Origin: Williamsia sp. | GTDB lineage: Bacteria > Bacteroidota > Bacteroidia > Chitinophagales > Chitinophagaceae | DNA: 64,000 nt | Direction: 5' to 3' | Assembly (NCBI GenBank): GCA_015069695.1 | Contig: JADCRZ010000004.1 | Span: 248,001 to 312,000, forward strand | In this document: positions 18,377-26,478 of the stretch, in pieces | Numbering within the stretch: position 1 is the stretch's first letter | How the letters are laid out: every line of letters starts with the position of its first letter | Notes under the pieces: model-generated | Told to the model about the DNA's origin: nothing | Databases searched by the model: none | Seen by the model: the letters and a program-made list of their open reading frames with translations, nothing else | Program-made: the position numbers and the translations under genes

Positions 18377-19039
18377 ATGAAAGAAAATCAAACCAAATTG
18401 AGCATAGCCCTGGTAGATGATCACATCCTGCTTCGCGATGCCCTGGCAAACGTGGTAAATGGTTTTGATAATTGTGAAGTAGTTATCCGGGCAAACAATG
18501 GGAATGACCTGATCCAGCAACTAAAAAGCAAATTGGCTCCCCACCTGATTATACTGGACATCAACATGCCGGTGATGGACGGATATGAAACAGCCCGGTG
18601 GATCAAGGAAAACCATCCCGACATCCACATCATCGTTCTGACCATGTTTGATTCCGAGCTTGCGTTGATCCGCTTGCTGCAATCCGGTGTAAAAGCCTTC
18701 TTAAAGAAAGACACCCATCCCAAAGAGCTCCTGTTTGCCATTGAATCGGTGATGGACAGTGGTTTTTATTACTCGCAGAACTCCTCCGGGAAGCTGGCCA
18801 ATGCATTTCGCAATCCCGGCAAAAGTTTTACAACTTACCCGGTGATGCTTACAGACAATGAAATTACCTTTCTGAAATTTTCCAGTACAGAAATGACGTA
18901 CAAAGAAATTGCCACAGAAATGTTTATCAGTCCCCGCACGGTGGACAATTACCGGGATCAGTTGTTTGACAAGCTGAATATCCGCAGCCGGGTGGGGCTT
19001 GCCATGTATGCGATAAAAAACGGGATCGTGAGCTTCTAA
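18377..19039 (+). CDS. NarL/FixJ-family response regulator
   Basis: 220 residues. The receiver domain has the acidic pair VDDH (14-15) and phospho-acceptor Asp61 in IILDINMPVMDG, with a conserved Lys after the LKKD loop. The C-terminal LuxR-type HTH is FLKFSSTEMTYKEIATEM then SPRTVDNYRDQLFDKL. It should be phosphorylated by the kinase encoded just upstream and act as a transcription factor. Its target genes are unknown. Confidence 0.93.
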   Translation: MKENQTKLSIALVDDHILLRDALANVVNGFDNCEVVIRANNGNDLIQQLKSKLAPHLIILDINMPVMDGYETARWIKENHPDIHIIVLTMFDSELALIRLLQSGVKAFLKKDTHPKELLFAIESVMDSGFYYSQNSSGKLANAFRNPGKSFTTYPVMLTDNEITFLKFSSTEMTYKEIATEMFISPRTVDNYRDQLFDKLNIRSRVGLAMYAIKNGIVSF

Positions 19040-19073
19040 GTGGCAGAGGGTTTTACATGCCTCAATAACAGTA

Positions 19074-19733
19074 TTAATCAATCAGCCGGTTGCGCATACC
19101 ATACATGATTAATCCGGCGATCGTTTTTACGCCTACCTTCGACTTCATGTTCTGCCGGATTGTTTCAATGGTACGCGGACTTAAAAAAATATCCTTGGAT
19201 ATTTCCTGGGTTGTTTTGTCATCCGCGAGCAGGCGTAGGATTCTGACTTCTTTTTCATTGAACTGAACGGGCTTGGGATAAAACTGCTTAACCGTACGTT
19301 TTGTATTAAGCTTGCTGATTACAGCATTATTGACGAGTTCGTTGAAGTAAAAATCATCTTTCATGCAGGCTAATATGGCTTTGTAGATTTCCTCCGGGTC
19401 AGAAGTTTTTGTAAGATAGGCATTGGCGCCCAATTCCATCATTTTAGTGATCATTTCCTGGTCTTCGTACATTGTAAGCACAATGATCTTTACATTGTCG
19501 AATCTCTTCTTGATATGTGGAATCGTATTTACCCCATCAAGTTCAGGCATCCGGATGTCCATCAGCAGAATATCAGGGGTCGATTGCCCCATTTTCTCAA
19601 TCAAGTCGTTGCCATCCACCGCTTCCCACAAAACTTTGAGGTAATCTTTGTCTTTTAAGGCCAATCTGATTCCATCCCTGAATATTTTATGATCGTCTGC
19701 CAGTGCTATTTTAATCAGTGAATTTGCGTTCAT
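19074..19733 (-). CDS. NarL/FixJ-family response regulator (no adjacent same-strand kinase)
   Basis: 219 residues counted from MNANSLIKIALADDHK at 19733; the longer frame adds a non-family 22-residue extension. The receiver has ADDH and Asp59 in ILLMDIRMPELDG, and the LuxR-type HTH has EISKDIFLSPRTIETIRQNM. It lies convergent with the preceding regulator gene and has no kinase on its own strand, so it may be served by one of the two neighbouring kinases or be independent. Confidence 0.9.
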   Translation of the reverse strand: MNANSLIKIALADDHKIFRDGIRLALKDKDYLKVLWEAVDGNDLIEKMGQSTPDILLMDIRMPELDGVNTIPHIKKRFDNVKIIVLTMYEDQEMITKMMELGANAYLTKTSDPEEIYKAILACMKDDFYFNELVNNAVISKLNTKRTVKQFYPKPVQFNEKEVRILRLLADDKTTQEISKDIFLSPRTIETIRQNMKSKVGVKTIAGLIMYGMRNRLID

Positions 19734-19923
19734 AACAAGGAGTGGTTTTAACTTTATTGGATTTCTAGTACAGCAAATTTGATTAAGAATATGCTCCAAG
19801 CTACTACATTCTTGATACTTTATAAAATTCTCCTAAATTTATTTAATTCCATCTAAAATTCCCGCAATCTGTGTAATTCAAATTGTTATGCAAGGTTTGA
19901 AGGCGGCATACGGCGTATGATAG

Positions 19924-19953
19924 TTTGATTTTATGGGGAAACCTTTATCTTTG
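19924..19953 (+). promoter_or_regulatory. Promoter match without a nearby gene start
   Basis: TTTG at 19924-19927, an 18-nt spacer, and TATCTTTG at 19946-19953 fit the Bacteroidetes consensus. Transcription would start near 19960. The next convincing plus-strand ORF starts at 20408, about 450 nt downstream. Confidence 0.5.
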
Positions 19954-19959
19954 CCTACA

Positions 19960-20407
19960 TATTATTGACTGATCAGGCGTATTTTTACTGTGGATTTATA
20001 CTTATTGGATTCTTTGGCACATCATTGGTCTGGTATAAAGTATTGATGTTGAAAGCTGTTACCCAGCGCACGTTTAGCCTGTTTTGGCTATAAGATTGAA
20101 AGGGGGGCAACCGGTTTCTCTGCCGGCGTAAAATGACCAATATATCAGGGAGGCTGTAATTTTCCCAATTTTGATTTGATTTTTCTGCAAATTTGCCCTC
20201 GTAAAAATACCATCGCAATTAAGTAGTTTTTCTATATTTTCGCGTGGCTTTATTACACCATAATCCGTTTGAAAGCTCCTGCTGATCACCGTTTTATCCA
20301 ATTCCACGTCACACCAATCTACAAAGCTTACCTGTTGACAATTATGTGGTTTTTGAGGTATTTCACACCATCAAACGACATACGACCAACCTCAAAAATT
20401 TATAACT
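19960..20407. other. AT-rich intergenic region, no supported gene
   Basis: About 450 bp between the promoter match and the 121-residue hypothetical gene. Two short overlapping minus-strand frames exist (19985-20218 and 20074-20307) but neither resembles a protein family or shows a start signal. A 5-bp palindrome with 3-nt loop (CATAC/GTATG) lies just upstream near 19907-19919. It may be a long 5' leader or an unrecognised RNA. Confidence 0.4.
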
Positions 20408-20773
20408 ATGCAATATACAGAAACAAAAAAGCAAGATCTGACTAAGATTGGCGAAGCTATCAGCCATGAATTGGGGGCAAAGATGGTAAAGGATTTTCAG
20501 GACAACCATCCCGAAGAAACAATTGGTAATTACATCGGAAGAGAAATCCTGGAAAAAATCCTCGCCCAGCCAGGATGTATGGGCATCCGTTTTTACAATG
20601 CCATCAACGAAACCGGCCGGAAAACACTTGTGTATGTAGGTATTGATGAAAACAACCAGATCATCGACAAATACACCTGCATCAATTCAGCTGGCGAGCT
20701 GTACACCGATGATGGTACAGTAGCTGATAGAGCAGGTGCACCTGACCCCGAGGATAGCTGGAGTTGGATTTGA
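20408..20773 (+). CDS. Small cytoplasmic hypothetical protein
   Basis: 121 residues, no signal peptide and no TM segment. The N-terminal half is helical and acidic/basic mixed (QDLTKIGEAISHELGAKMV), the C-terminal half has a strand-rich stretch (RKTLVYVGIDENNQIIDKY) and ends in an acidic DPEDSWSWI tail. I do not recognise a family. It precedes a membrane-protein/kinase/regulator group, but a promoter and dyad lie between, so it is probably its own unit. It may belong to the same signalling process (inference). Confidence 0.65.
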   Translation: MQYTETKKQDLTKIGEAISHELGAKMVKDFQDNHPEETIGNYIGREILEKILAQPGCMGIRFYNAINETGRKTLVYVGIDENNQIIDKYTCINSAGELYTDDGTVADRAGAPDPEDSWSWI

Positions 20774-20800
20774 TAGTTTGGTGCAATGCATTTATATTTG
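20769..20800 (+). promoter_or_regulatory. Promoter of the membrane protein gene
   Basis: TTTG at 20769-20772 (overlapping the end of the preceding gene), a 20-nt spacer, and TATATTTG at 20793-20800. Transcription would begin near 20807, about 10 nt before the TTG start codon. Confidence 0.6.
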
Positions 20801-20818
20801 ATAAATATACAATGCATT
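20785..20818. repeat. 15-bp dyad over the promoter and start codon
   Basis: AATGCATT-TATATTT (20785-20799) is repeated inverted as AAATATA-c-AATGCATT (20803-20818), with a 3-bp centre and one extra base. It covers the -7 box and reaches into the TTG start codon. It could be an operator for a dimeric regulator, or a hairpin at the end of the upstream transcript. Confidence 0.75.
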
Positions 20819-21452
20819 GATCAGACTGGTAAGTATACTTTCCACTTTACTACCCATAATCTTTTTTCTTGTTTACAAAAAAAGAAATCAAGAAAGAAGA
20901 TTATGGGTAGTTTTTATTAATTGTTGTCTGTCCTTTCTTTCTGATGCAAGCTATAAGGCCCTCAAAGACCTGAAAAAAACCCTGGAGTTTGACGCATTTA
21001 GCTTCTATACTTTCACTGAATACACGCTGATTGCCATTTTCTTTTATCTTACCCTGAAAACGAATGCGTTTAGAAAAGCGATCATAGTTTGCTCAATTTT
21101 ATTCTACCTGATTTTTCCGCTTAGTATTATCTATTACAGAGACTTGAATTTCGACTCCCTTACCTTTTCTACAGAAGCCGTTTTTGTTGTAGTGTTCAGT
21201 ATCATGTATTTTTACGAACAGATCAATGATCCAAACGTCACTTTTGTTTACGGAACAAAAAGTTTCTGGATTATTATAGGGATTTTACTATATATAACCG
21301 TAGGATTATTTCCTAACATTGTAAAACCTTTTTTGAACCACAAAGAACAAAGACTACTTGCTCCTATTTCTAATATGGCCACCGTATTAAGAAACGTGCT
21401 GTTTATCATATCTTTCCGCATGCTTCCTCCTGTGAGTAAACGGAAAGCATGA
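20817..21452 (+). CDS. Integral membrane protein of unknown function
   Basis: 211 residues with six or so hydrophobic helices (for example ILSTLLPIIFFLVYK, YTLIAIFFYLTL, AIIVCSILFYLIFPLSII, IIIGILLYITVGLF). The start is a TTG; no ATG lies near the beginning of the frame. No catalytic motif is seen. It is followed 26 bp later by a histidine kinase gene that has no sensor domain of its own. It may therefore be the input or partner of that kinase (inference from context). Confidence 0.75.
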   Translation: MIRLVSILSTLLPIIFFLVYKKRNQERRLWVVFINCCLSFLSDASYKALKDLKKTLEFDAFSFYTFTEYTLIAIFFYLTLKTNAFRKAIIVCSILFYLIFPLSIIYYRDLNFDSLTFSTEAVFVVVFSIMYFYEQINDPNVTFVYGTKSFWIIIGILLYITVGLFPNIVKPFLNHKEQRLLAPISNMATVLRNVLFIISFRMLPPVSKRKA

Positions 21453-21478
21453 GAAATCCATTTAACCATTGAAATGCT

Positions 21479-22324
21479 ATGATCCTTCTGCAAGGCAATA
21501 TATCCAATCTTGTACTTTTTACCCTGATTGCTGCGATCGTTATGCTGGCCCTTGGATTGGGCCTTATTACTTTTATCATTTTTCACCAGCGAAAAGTCAT
21601 CCGTTATCAGCAAACCCTCCAGAAAATGGAAGAAGAGCAACAAAATATACTATTAAATGCTTCTATCCGTTTACAGGAAGAAGAGCGCGAACGCCTGGCA
21701 GCTGATCTGCATGACGATGCGGGGCCGTTGCTCGCCACAGCACGTTTATACTTAAACGAAAATCTCGTACACTTGGATCAGACAACCCAAATCCAACATA
21801 TTTTCAATGCCAAGTCTATCCTGGACGATGCTATTCAACTCATCAGAAATATATCGCATAGCCTGATACCACCTACTCTGAAAAACTTTGGATTGGAATC
21901 TGCCGTAAATGATATATTCCAGAAAATCAGCGGTGCAGGCCGCATCAAAACGAGCTGTCATTTTCACGATTATCCTCACCGCCTGGTAATGGAACGCGAA
22001 CAAATTATTTTCCGGATTGTTCAGGAATTGGTTAACAACAATTTAAAGCACAGCAAATCAAGCTTTATAAACTTAACACAACATGTTTACGGCAATTCTT
22101 TTGTCATAAAGATGGAACATGACGGGCATGGCCTGACGCAGCAGGAATTTGAGAAAAAAACCAAAAGTACCGGTGGGATCGGTCTGAAAAACATACAGAG
22201 CAGGTTAAAAGTGCTGCAGGGAACCATCCTTTTTGAAAAAGACCAAACTGATAACAACTATAAGGTAACGATTGAACTGCCCCAGCATGTAGAAATGGCT
22301 GGCAGCAAGCCGCAAGGTTTGTAA
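21479..22324 (+). CDS. Sensor histidine kinase, LytS/NarX type
   Basis: 281 residues with one N-terminal TM helix (about 10-35), a helical linker rich in Gln/Glu and LAADLHDDAGPLLATARL, with His78 as phospho-acceptor. The HATPase part has FRIVQELVNNNLKHSKSS and GGIGLKNIQSRL. Little sensor sequence exists outside the membrane. It follows the membrane protein by 26 bp and precedes the regulator by 35 bp, so the three genes probably form one unit. Confidence 0.9.
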   Translation: MILLQGNISNLVLFTLIAAIVMLALGLGLITFIIFHQRKVIRYQQTLQKMEEEQQNILLNASIRLQEEERERLAADLHDDAGPLLATARLYLNENLVHLDQTTQIQHIFNAKSILDDAIQLIRNISHSLIPPTLKNFGLESAVNDIFQKISGAGRIKTSCHFHDYPHRLVMEREQIIFRIVQELVNNNLKHSKSSFINLTQHVYGNSFVIKMEHDGHGLTQQEFEKKTKSTGGIGLKNIQSRLKVLQGTILFEKDQTDNNYKVTIELPQHVEMAGSKPQGL

Positions 22325-22359
22325 TTTTGCTTATAAACATCCAATATACCTTTTGACCT

Positions 22360-23010
22360 ATGGGATTGATAAAAGTTGCTATTGCTGACGATCATAAGCT
22401 ATTTAGAAAAGGGGTTATTCTCTCTCTAAGACCCTATACAAACATCAAGTTTGTACAAGAAGCAGACAATGGACAAGATTTAATCGACGGTTTACCTGAA
22501 CACCAGCCCGATGTAGTACTGATGGATCTCAGAATGCCTTTGAAAGATGGTATAGATACGACCAAGTATATTACCAAAACCTATCCCCAAATGTATGTGC
22601 TGGCGCTTACCATGTTTGAAGACGAACGTTTTGTAAGCCATATGATGGAAATCGGTGCCAACGGCTACCTACTCAAAAGTGCCGACCCCCAGGAAATAAA
22701 ACAGGCTATCCTGGAAGTTATCAACAAAGGATACTACCTGAACAACTTTGTCAACAGAATCCTGCTGAAAAAATCGCACAACCGGAGCAAAACAGTTCCA
22801 ACATTAAACAGTGAAACGCCTATATCAGACCGGGAAAGAGATGTGTTGAAATATATCTGCATGGAATATACAGCCCAGGAGATCGCGCAGAAACTGGATG
22901 TAAGCCCCCGCACCGTAGAAGCCATCAAAGACCGTTTGATGGAACGCTTCGGCACAAAAAACACGGCAGGACTGGTATTTTACGTCGTGAAAAACAACCT
23001 GATCGAGTAG
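22360..23010 (+). CDS. NarL/FixJ-family response regulator
   Basis: 216 residues. The receiver has IADDHKLFRKG and Asp56 in VVLMDLRMPLKDG; the LuxR HTH is ISDRERDVLKYICMEYTAQE then SPRTVEAIKDRLMERF. It should be the partner of the kinase directly upstream. Its stop is 1 bp from the end of the convergent scoB gene, so there is no room for a terminator. Confidence 0.92.
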   Translation: MGLIKVAIADDHKLFRKGVILSLRPYTNIKFVQEADNGQDLIDGLPEHQPDVVLMDLRMPLKDGIDTTKYITKTYPQMYVLALTMFEDERFVSHMMEIGANGYLLKSADPQEIKQAILEVINKGYYLNNFVNRILLKKSHNRSKTVPTLNSETPISDRERDVLKYICMEYTAQEIAQKLDVSPRTVEAIKDRLMERFGTKNTAGLVFYVVKNNLIE

Positions 23011-23011
23011 A

Positions 23012-23671
23012 TCAGGACACCTGCATCTCAGGAATATTTCCGTTTGTCACCAGCTTACCCCTGGTTTTTGCTTTGATTTCTTCAACACTTACACCAGGGG
23101 CTCTTTCAAGTAAACGGAAGCCTTGTTCAGTAACATCGAGCACTGCCAACTCCGTAACGATCCTTTTTACACAATGGGTTCCGGTAAGGGGAAGTGTACA
23201 CCGGGGCAACAGCTTTGATTCGCCCGCAGGGTTTGTATGCATCATGGCCACGATAATATTTTTTGCACTGGCTACCAGATCCATGGCCCCGCCCATTCCC
23301 TTTACCATTTTTCCGGGGATCTTCCAGTTGGCAATATCTCCCTGTTCGCTTACTTCCATGGCCCCCAGCACCGTGAGATCAATCTTGCCCGCCCTGATCA
23401 TACCAAAGCTCTCTGCGCTGTCGAAGAAGGCACCGCCTGGCAAAAGCGTAACCGTTTCTTTGCCTGCATTGATCAGGTCGGCATCTACCTCATCTTCCCC
23501 TGGGTAAGCTCCCATACCTAAGATCCCGTTCTCGCTCTGCAAAACAATAGAAATTCCCCGGGGAATATAATTGGCTACCAGCGTGGGAATGCCGATACCC
23601 AGGTTCACATACATGCCGTCTTTTAATTCCTGTGCAATGCGTTTTGCAATGCCCCATTTATCGAGCGGCAT
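23012..23671 (-). CDS. scoB: 3-oxoacid CoA-transferase subunit B
   Basis: 219 residues. It has the subunit B patterns [15 protein letters not shown] and SENGILGMG, where the Glu is the expected catalytic residue that forms the CoA thioester, and [17 protein letters not shown]. With subunit A it moves CoA from succinyl-CoA to acetoacetate (or a related acid) for ketone-body or short-chain acid use in the cytoplasm. Unusually, an unrelated gene separates it from scoA; that gene ends 3 bp before scoB starts. Confidence 0.9.
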   Translation of the reverse strand: MPLDKWGIAKRIAQELKDGMYVNLGIGIPTLVANYIPRGISIVLQSENGILGMGAYPGEDEVDADLINAGKETVTLLPGGAFFDSAESFGMIRAGKIDLTVLGAMEVSEQGDIANWKIPGKMVKGMGGAMDLVASAKNIIVAMMHTNPAGESKLLPRCTLPLTGTHCVKRIVTELAVLDVTEQGFRLLERAPGVSVEEIKAKTRGKLVTNGNIPEMQVS

Positions 23672-23674
23672 ACC

Positions 23675-24421
23675 TTATTGATTGAGGAGTGATAAAATAT
23701 AGGGTGTCTGCTCCTTTCGTTGCAGCGACCGTTCAAAAAAAGCGCCCAGCAAAGGATTCAGTTCTTTTAGCCGGGTAAATTTCTCCGTCAGAAAAGCAAT
23801 GGCATTGCGGACTCCTGTGCTTCCTGCCCCAAAATCACGAATGGAGTTTTCTTCTCCCTTCCGGTTGTCCTCCTCCAGGTCCATTACATCATCCATGAGC
23901 AAAAATGACGGAATCAGGATATACCAGATTGCTACCAATCTCTGCACAAGATAGTCAGGAACGGCAAGGCTGCAGAGGGCAAACAAATAGGTATCGCCCC
24001 TGTTGAGGGCGGAACTGAAAGTACCCAGGTAGTTGTACGGCACCGCATGATTGCTGAAATAGAGCGAGAGATCGGTATATAAGTTCAGGTTGGCCACCTT
24101 ATCTGTAAGCAGAACTTTGCAGTTGTCTACGTGCTCTTCAAGAGAGATCATTTCGTATTCGTGCATAGCGGCGCTGTGCAGAATTTTTTCTGTCAGCACA
24201 ACAAACTCTTCCTGCAGCAATGCTTCTTTACTGACCCCGGCGCGATACATCAGATCGAAATACAAGGGTATAAAAAGGAATCCGGTTCCTTTTGAAACAT
24301 ACAGGTAGCGGTCTTTCCAATACAAGTTATCAGGCGGAACAGGCCGGTCTACAAAGAATGCAGCGATTTCCGCATCCACGCCCATCCTGTTCTGGAGATA
24401 TTGTTTGCTTGTGTACAGCAT
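23675..24421 (-). CDS. Unrecognised protein between scoA and scoB, with an Asp-rich motif
   Basis: 248 residues, no signal peptide, mostly helical. It contains LLMDDVMDLEEDNRKGEENS at about residues 174-193. A DDxxD-type motif on a helix recalls class I isoprenoid enzymes (polyprenyl synthases, terpene cyclases), but the second motif of that family and the overall sequence are not clear. I do not assign a function. It starts 28 bp after scoA and ends 3 bp before scoB, so all three are very likely in one transcript. Confidence 0.75.
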   Translation of the reverse strand: MLYTSKQYLQNRMGVDAEIAAFFVDRPVPPDNLYWKDRYLYVSKGTGFLFIPLYFDLMYRAGVSKEALLQEEFVVLTEKILHSAAMHEYEMISLEEHVDNCKVLLTDKVANLNLYTDLSLYFSNHAVPYNYLGTFSSALNRGDTYLFALCSLAVPDYLVQRLVAIWYILIPSFLLMDDVMDLEEDNRKGEENSIRDFGAGSTGVRNAIAFLTEKFTRLKELNPLLGAFFERSLQRKEQTPYILSLLNQ

Positions 24422-24449
24422 AAAATGGATATTGAATCAGGAGATAGGA

Positions 24450-25148
24450 TCAGGCCGTTTTGCTAACCGTCCTTTTTTCTATGCGTTTTTCATAACTCTC
24501 GCCTTGAAATATCCGGTGCACGTAGATTCCCGGAACATGGATCGTATCAGGATCAAGCTCACCGGCAGGTACCAGCTGTTCTACTTCGGCAATGGTAATT
24601 TTACCGGCTTTGGCCATCGAAGTAGAGAAATTGCGGGTTGTTTTCCGGAACACCAGGTTGCCCATGGTATCGCCCTTCCAGGCCTTTACAAGAGAAAAAT
24701 CGGCGTGCAGGGCCAGTTCCATCAGGTAATTCTTTCCATCAAATTCACGGATCTCTTTCCCCTCTCCTATTTCTGTTCCGTACCCAGCCGGGGTGTAAAA
24801 AGCAGGAATGCCCATTCCTGCCATGTGGATTCTTGTAGCCAGCGTACCCTGGGGGATGAGTTCCACCTCTAATTCTCCGCTTAACAGTTGCCGCTCAAAT
24901 TCAGCATTTTCTCCGACGTATGAGCTGGTCATTTTTTTGATCTTTCCGGCTCTTAAAAGTAAACCCAGTCCAAAATCATCCACGCCCGCATTGTTGGAGA
25001 TACAAACCAGGTTATTGATTTCTTTTTCAACCAGCGCCCGGATGCAGTTTTCAGGGATACCGCACAAGCCAAACCCGCCCACCATGATAACTGCCCCGCT
25101 CTGGATGTCGGCAACAGCTTCTCTTGCATCAGCGATCTTTTTATTCAT
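24450..25148 (-). CDS. scoA: 3-oxoacid CoA-transferase subunit A
   Basis: 232 residues. It starts [15 protein letters not shown] and has the subunit A glycine-rich loop [31 protein letters not shown] and [10 protein letters not shown]-like [13 protein letters not shown]. It is the partner of the subunit B encoded 780 bp downstream on the same strand. Together they form the α2β2 CoA-transferase. It is preceded by the DUF4296 lipoprotein gene, 56 bp upstream. Confidence 0.9.
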   Translation of the reverse strand: MNKKIADAREAVADIQSGAVIMVGGFGLCGIPENCIRALVEKEINNLVCISNNAGVDDFGLGLLLRAGKIKKMTSSYVGENAEFERQLLSGELEVELIPQGTLATRIHMAGMGIPAFYTPAGYGTEIGEGKEIREFDGKNYLMELALHADFSLVKAWKGDTMGNLVFRKTTRNFSTSMAKAGKITIAEVEQLVPAGELDPDTIHVPGIYVHRIFQGESYEKRIEKRTVSKTA

Positions 25149-25204
25149 ACGGCAAAATTATAGCAGTGAACAAAACCAGCTCACCTCTTCCGGCTGTACC
25201 GTTG

Positions 25205-25564
25205 TTACTTGGAGACAGGAACCTGCGTAGGAACATGGATTGCACTCTGCTCCCTGGTTGCCCTCCCCGAAAGTGAATCTATCATTGTCTTAAACAGATC
25301 AGGTTGGGCAGTGTAATACTTGAAGCTGGCAAAATAGTCCTTGTCAGAAACATGGTGCAGTGTAAATACCTGCTGGTACAGCTTCATCCGTTCTAACTTG
25401 ATGTTTTTGGATGAGTCTTTTGCCAGAAAACCGGTTGCAAATTCATCTACCTGTATCATGTCCCACATTACATTCGTCATCTTGTTTACGGGCAGAATGG
25501 TGGGAGCAGAACGGTGACATCCTGCACAGCTGATAAAGACCAGAAAGATGAATACCACTCTCAT
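25205..25564 (-). CDS. DUF4296 lipoprotein
   Basis: 119 residues. The N-terminus VVFIFLVFISCAGC is a lipoprotein signal with a Cys at the lipobox, so it should be anchored in the envelope. The body (MTNVMWDMIQVDEFATGF, then YQQVFTLHHVSDKDYFASF) matches the DUF4296 pattern as I know it. Function unknown. It overlaps the preceding DUF4835 gene by 4 bp, as is usual in this phylum. Confidence 0.8.
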   Translation of the reverse strand: MRVVFIFLVFISCAGCHRSAPTILPVNKMTNVMWDMIQVDEFATGFLAKDSSKNIKLERMKLYQQVFTLHHVSDKDYFASFKYYTAQPDLFKTMIDSLSGRATREQSAIHVPTQVPVSK

Positions 25565-26478
25565 CGCAATTCTTGTTTATAGCGGTTGGCATTGGTTACA
25601 TCCAGTTTAGCCAGGATTTCCGATGCCCTTGTTTTTTCGTCAGGCGGGGCTTTTTTGAAAATATTGATAAACTCCGTGTTCCTGCCCAGGAAGAAAAACT
25701 GCATGATCATGGAATTCGGTGCATCTGTGTTGATGTTGTTGAGCATGTTCAGGGTGTTCAATACGGATTTGCGTGCATCCACTTCATTATCGTACATTTT
25801 GTCCATACCCAGCCTGTAGTAACTGTACAGGGCGTCATGAATAAGGGTATACCGGCTGTTGGTGAGATTTTCGATGAGCCAATACCGGTTCCGCTGTCCG
25901 TCAAAAGCCCGCCACCCCAGGATGTCGCGGCCATCCGGTGCATTGTTTACAATGTTTTGTGCTTTTTGAAAGTATGCATCACCTCCTTTCAGAGAAAAAG
26001 AGTCGAAGTCGAGGCCCAGGATGATATTCGCGTAGAACGCGAGGATTGCGGTGAGGTTGGAAGCAGACGGATCGGTTCCGGAAACCCTGTTTTCATTAAA
26101 CTCTACCGGCTGGTATTCTATGTATTTAAAACCCACATTCTCGTCCATGAAATTGATGAGCGGGGTTTCGTATGAGGAATTGTACACGGGCCGGGCGGCC
26201 TGCACAACCAGGGAAGATTGATAAAAGTTATTGTCTCCCTGGTTGATGGTGATCAGAAAGTTGCATACAATCCGCTCCGATGGCTGAAATGTTTCCTTTG
26301 TCCATTTGCGTGAATTAAGAAAATTATTCAGCGCCGATTGAAGGGTTTGAAAGATTTTTTTATCTGTTTGAGAGCTGATCCTGCTGGAGTTGATGGTAAC
26401 ACGGGCTTGCAGCTCCTGTGCCCGGCCTGCCATGCAGAAAAGGATCAGCAAGAAGAATATACCCGTTTTTCTAAGCAT
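25561..26478 (-). CDS. DUF4835 (PorD-like) envelope protein
   Basis: 305 residues with a signal peptide (TGIFFLLILFCMAGRAQ). The sequence matches the DUF4835 family: NSSRISSQTDKKIFQTLQ, NFLITINQGDNNFYQSSL, and IILGLDFDSFSLKGGDAYFQ. Members are sometimes labelled as type IX secretion protein PorD, but that role is uncertain to me. It overlaps coaBC by 8 bp upstream and the DUF4296 gene by 4 bp downstream, so translation is coupled along the operon. Confidence 0.82.
   Translation of the reverse strand: MLRKTGIFFLLILFCMAGRAQELQARVTINSSRISSQTDKKIFQTLQSALNNFLNSRKWTKETFQPSERIVCNFLITINQGDNNFYQSSLVVQAARPVYNSSYETPLINFMDENVGFKYIEYQPVEFNENRVSGTDPSASNLTAILAFYANIILGLDFDSFSLKGGDAYFQKAQNIVNNAPDGRDILGWRAFDGQRNRYWLIENLTNSRYTLIHDALYSYYRLGMDKMYDNEVDARKSVLNTLNMLNNINTDAPNSMIMQFFFLGRNTEFINIFKKAPPDEKTRASEILAKLDVTNANRYKQELR

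Noticed and set aside
19985-20307. Two overlapping minus-strand frames of 77 codons
   Set aside because: They overlap each other, lack a promoter or family resemblance, and have a composition expected of random frames in AT-rich DNA.
25153-25160. TAATTTTG box 4 bp upstream of scoA
   Set aside because: There is no -33 box at the right distance and it would place the transcription start inside the start codon; probably chance.
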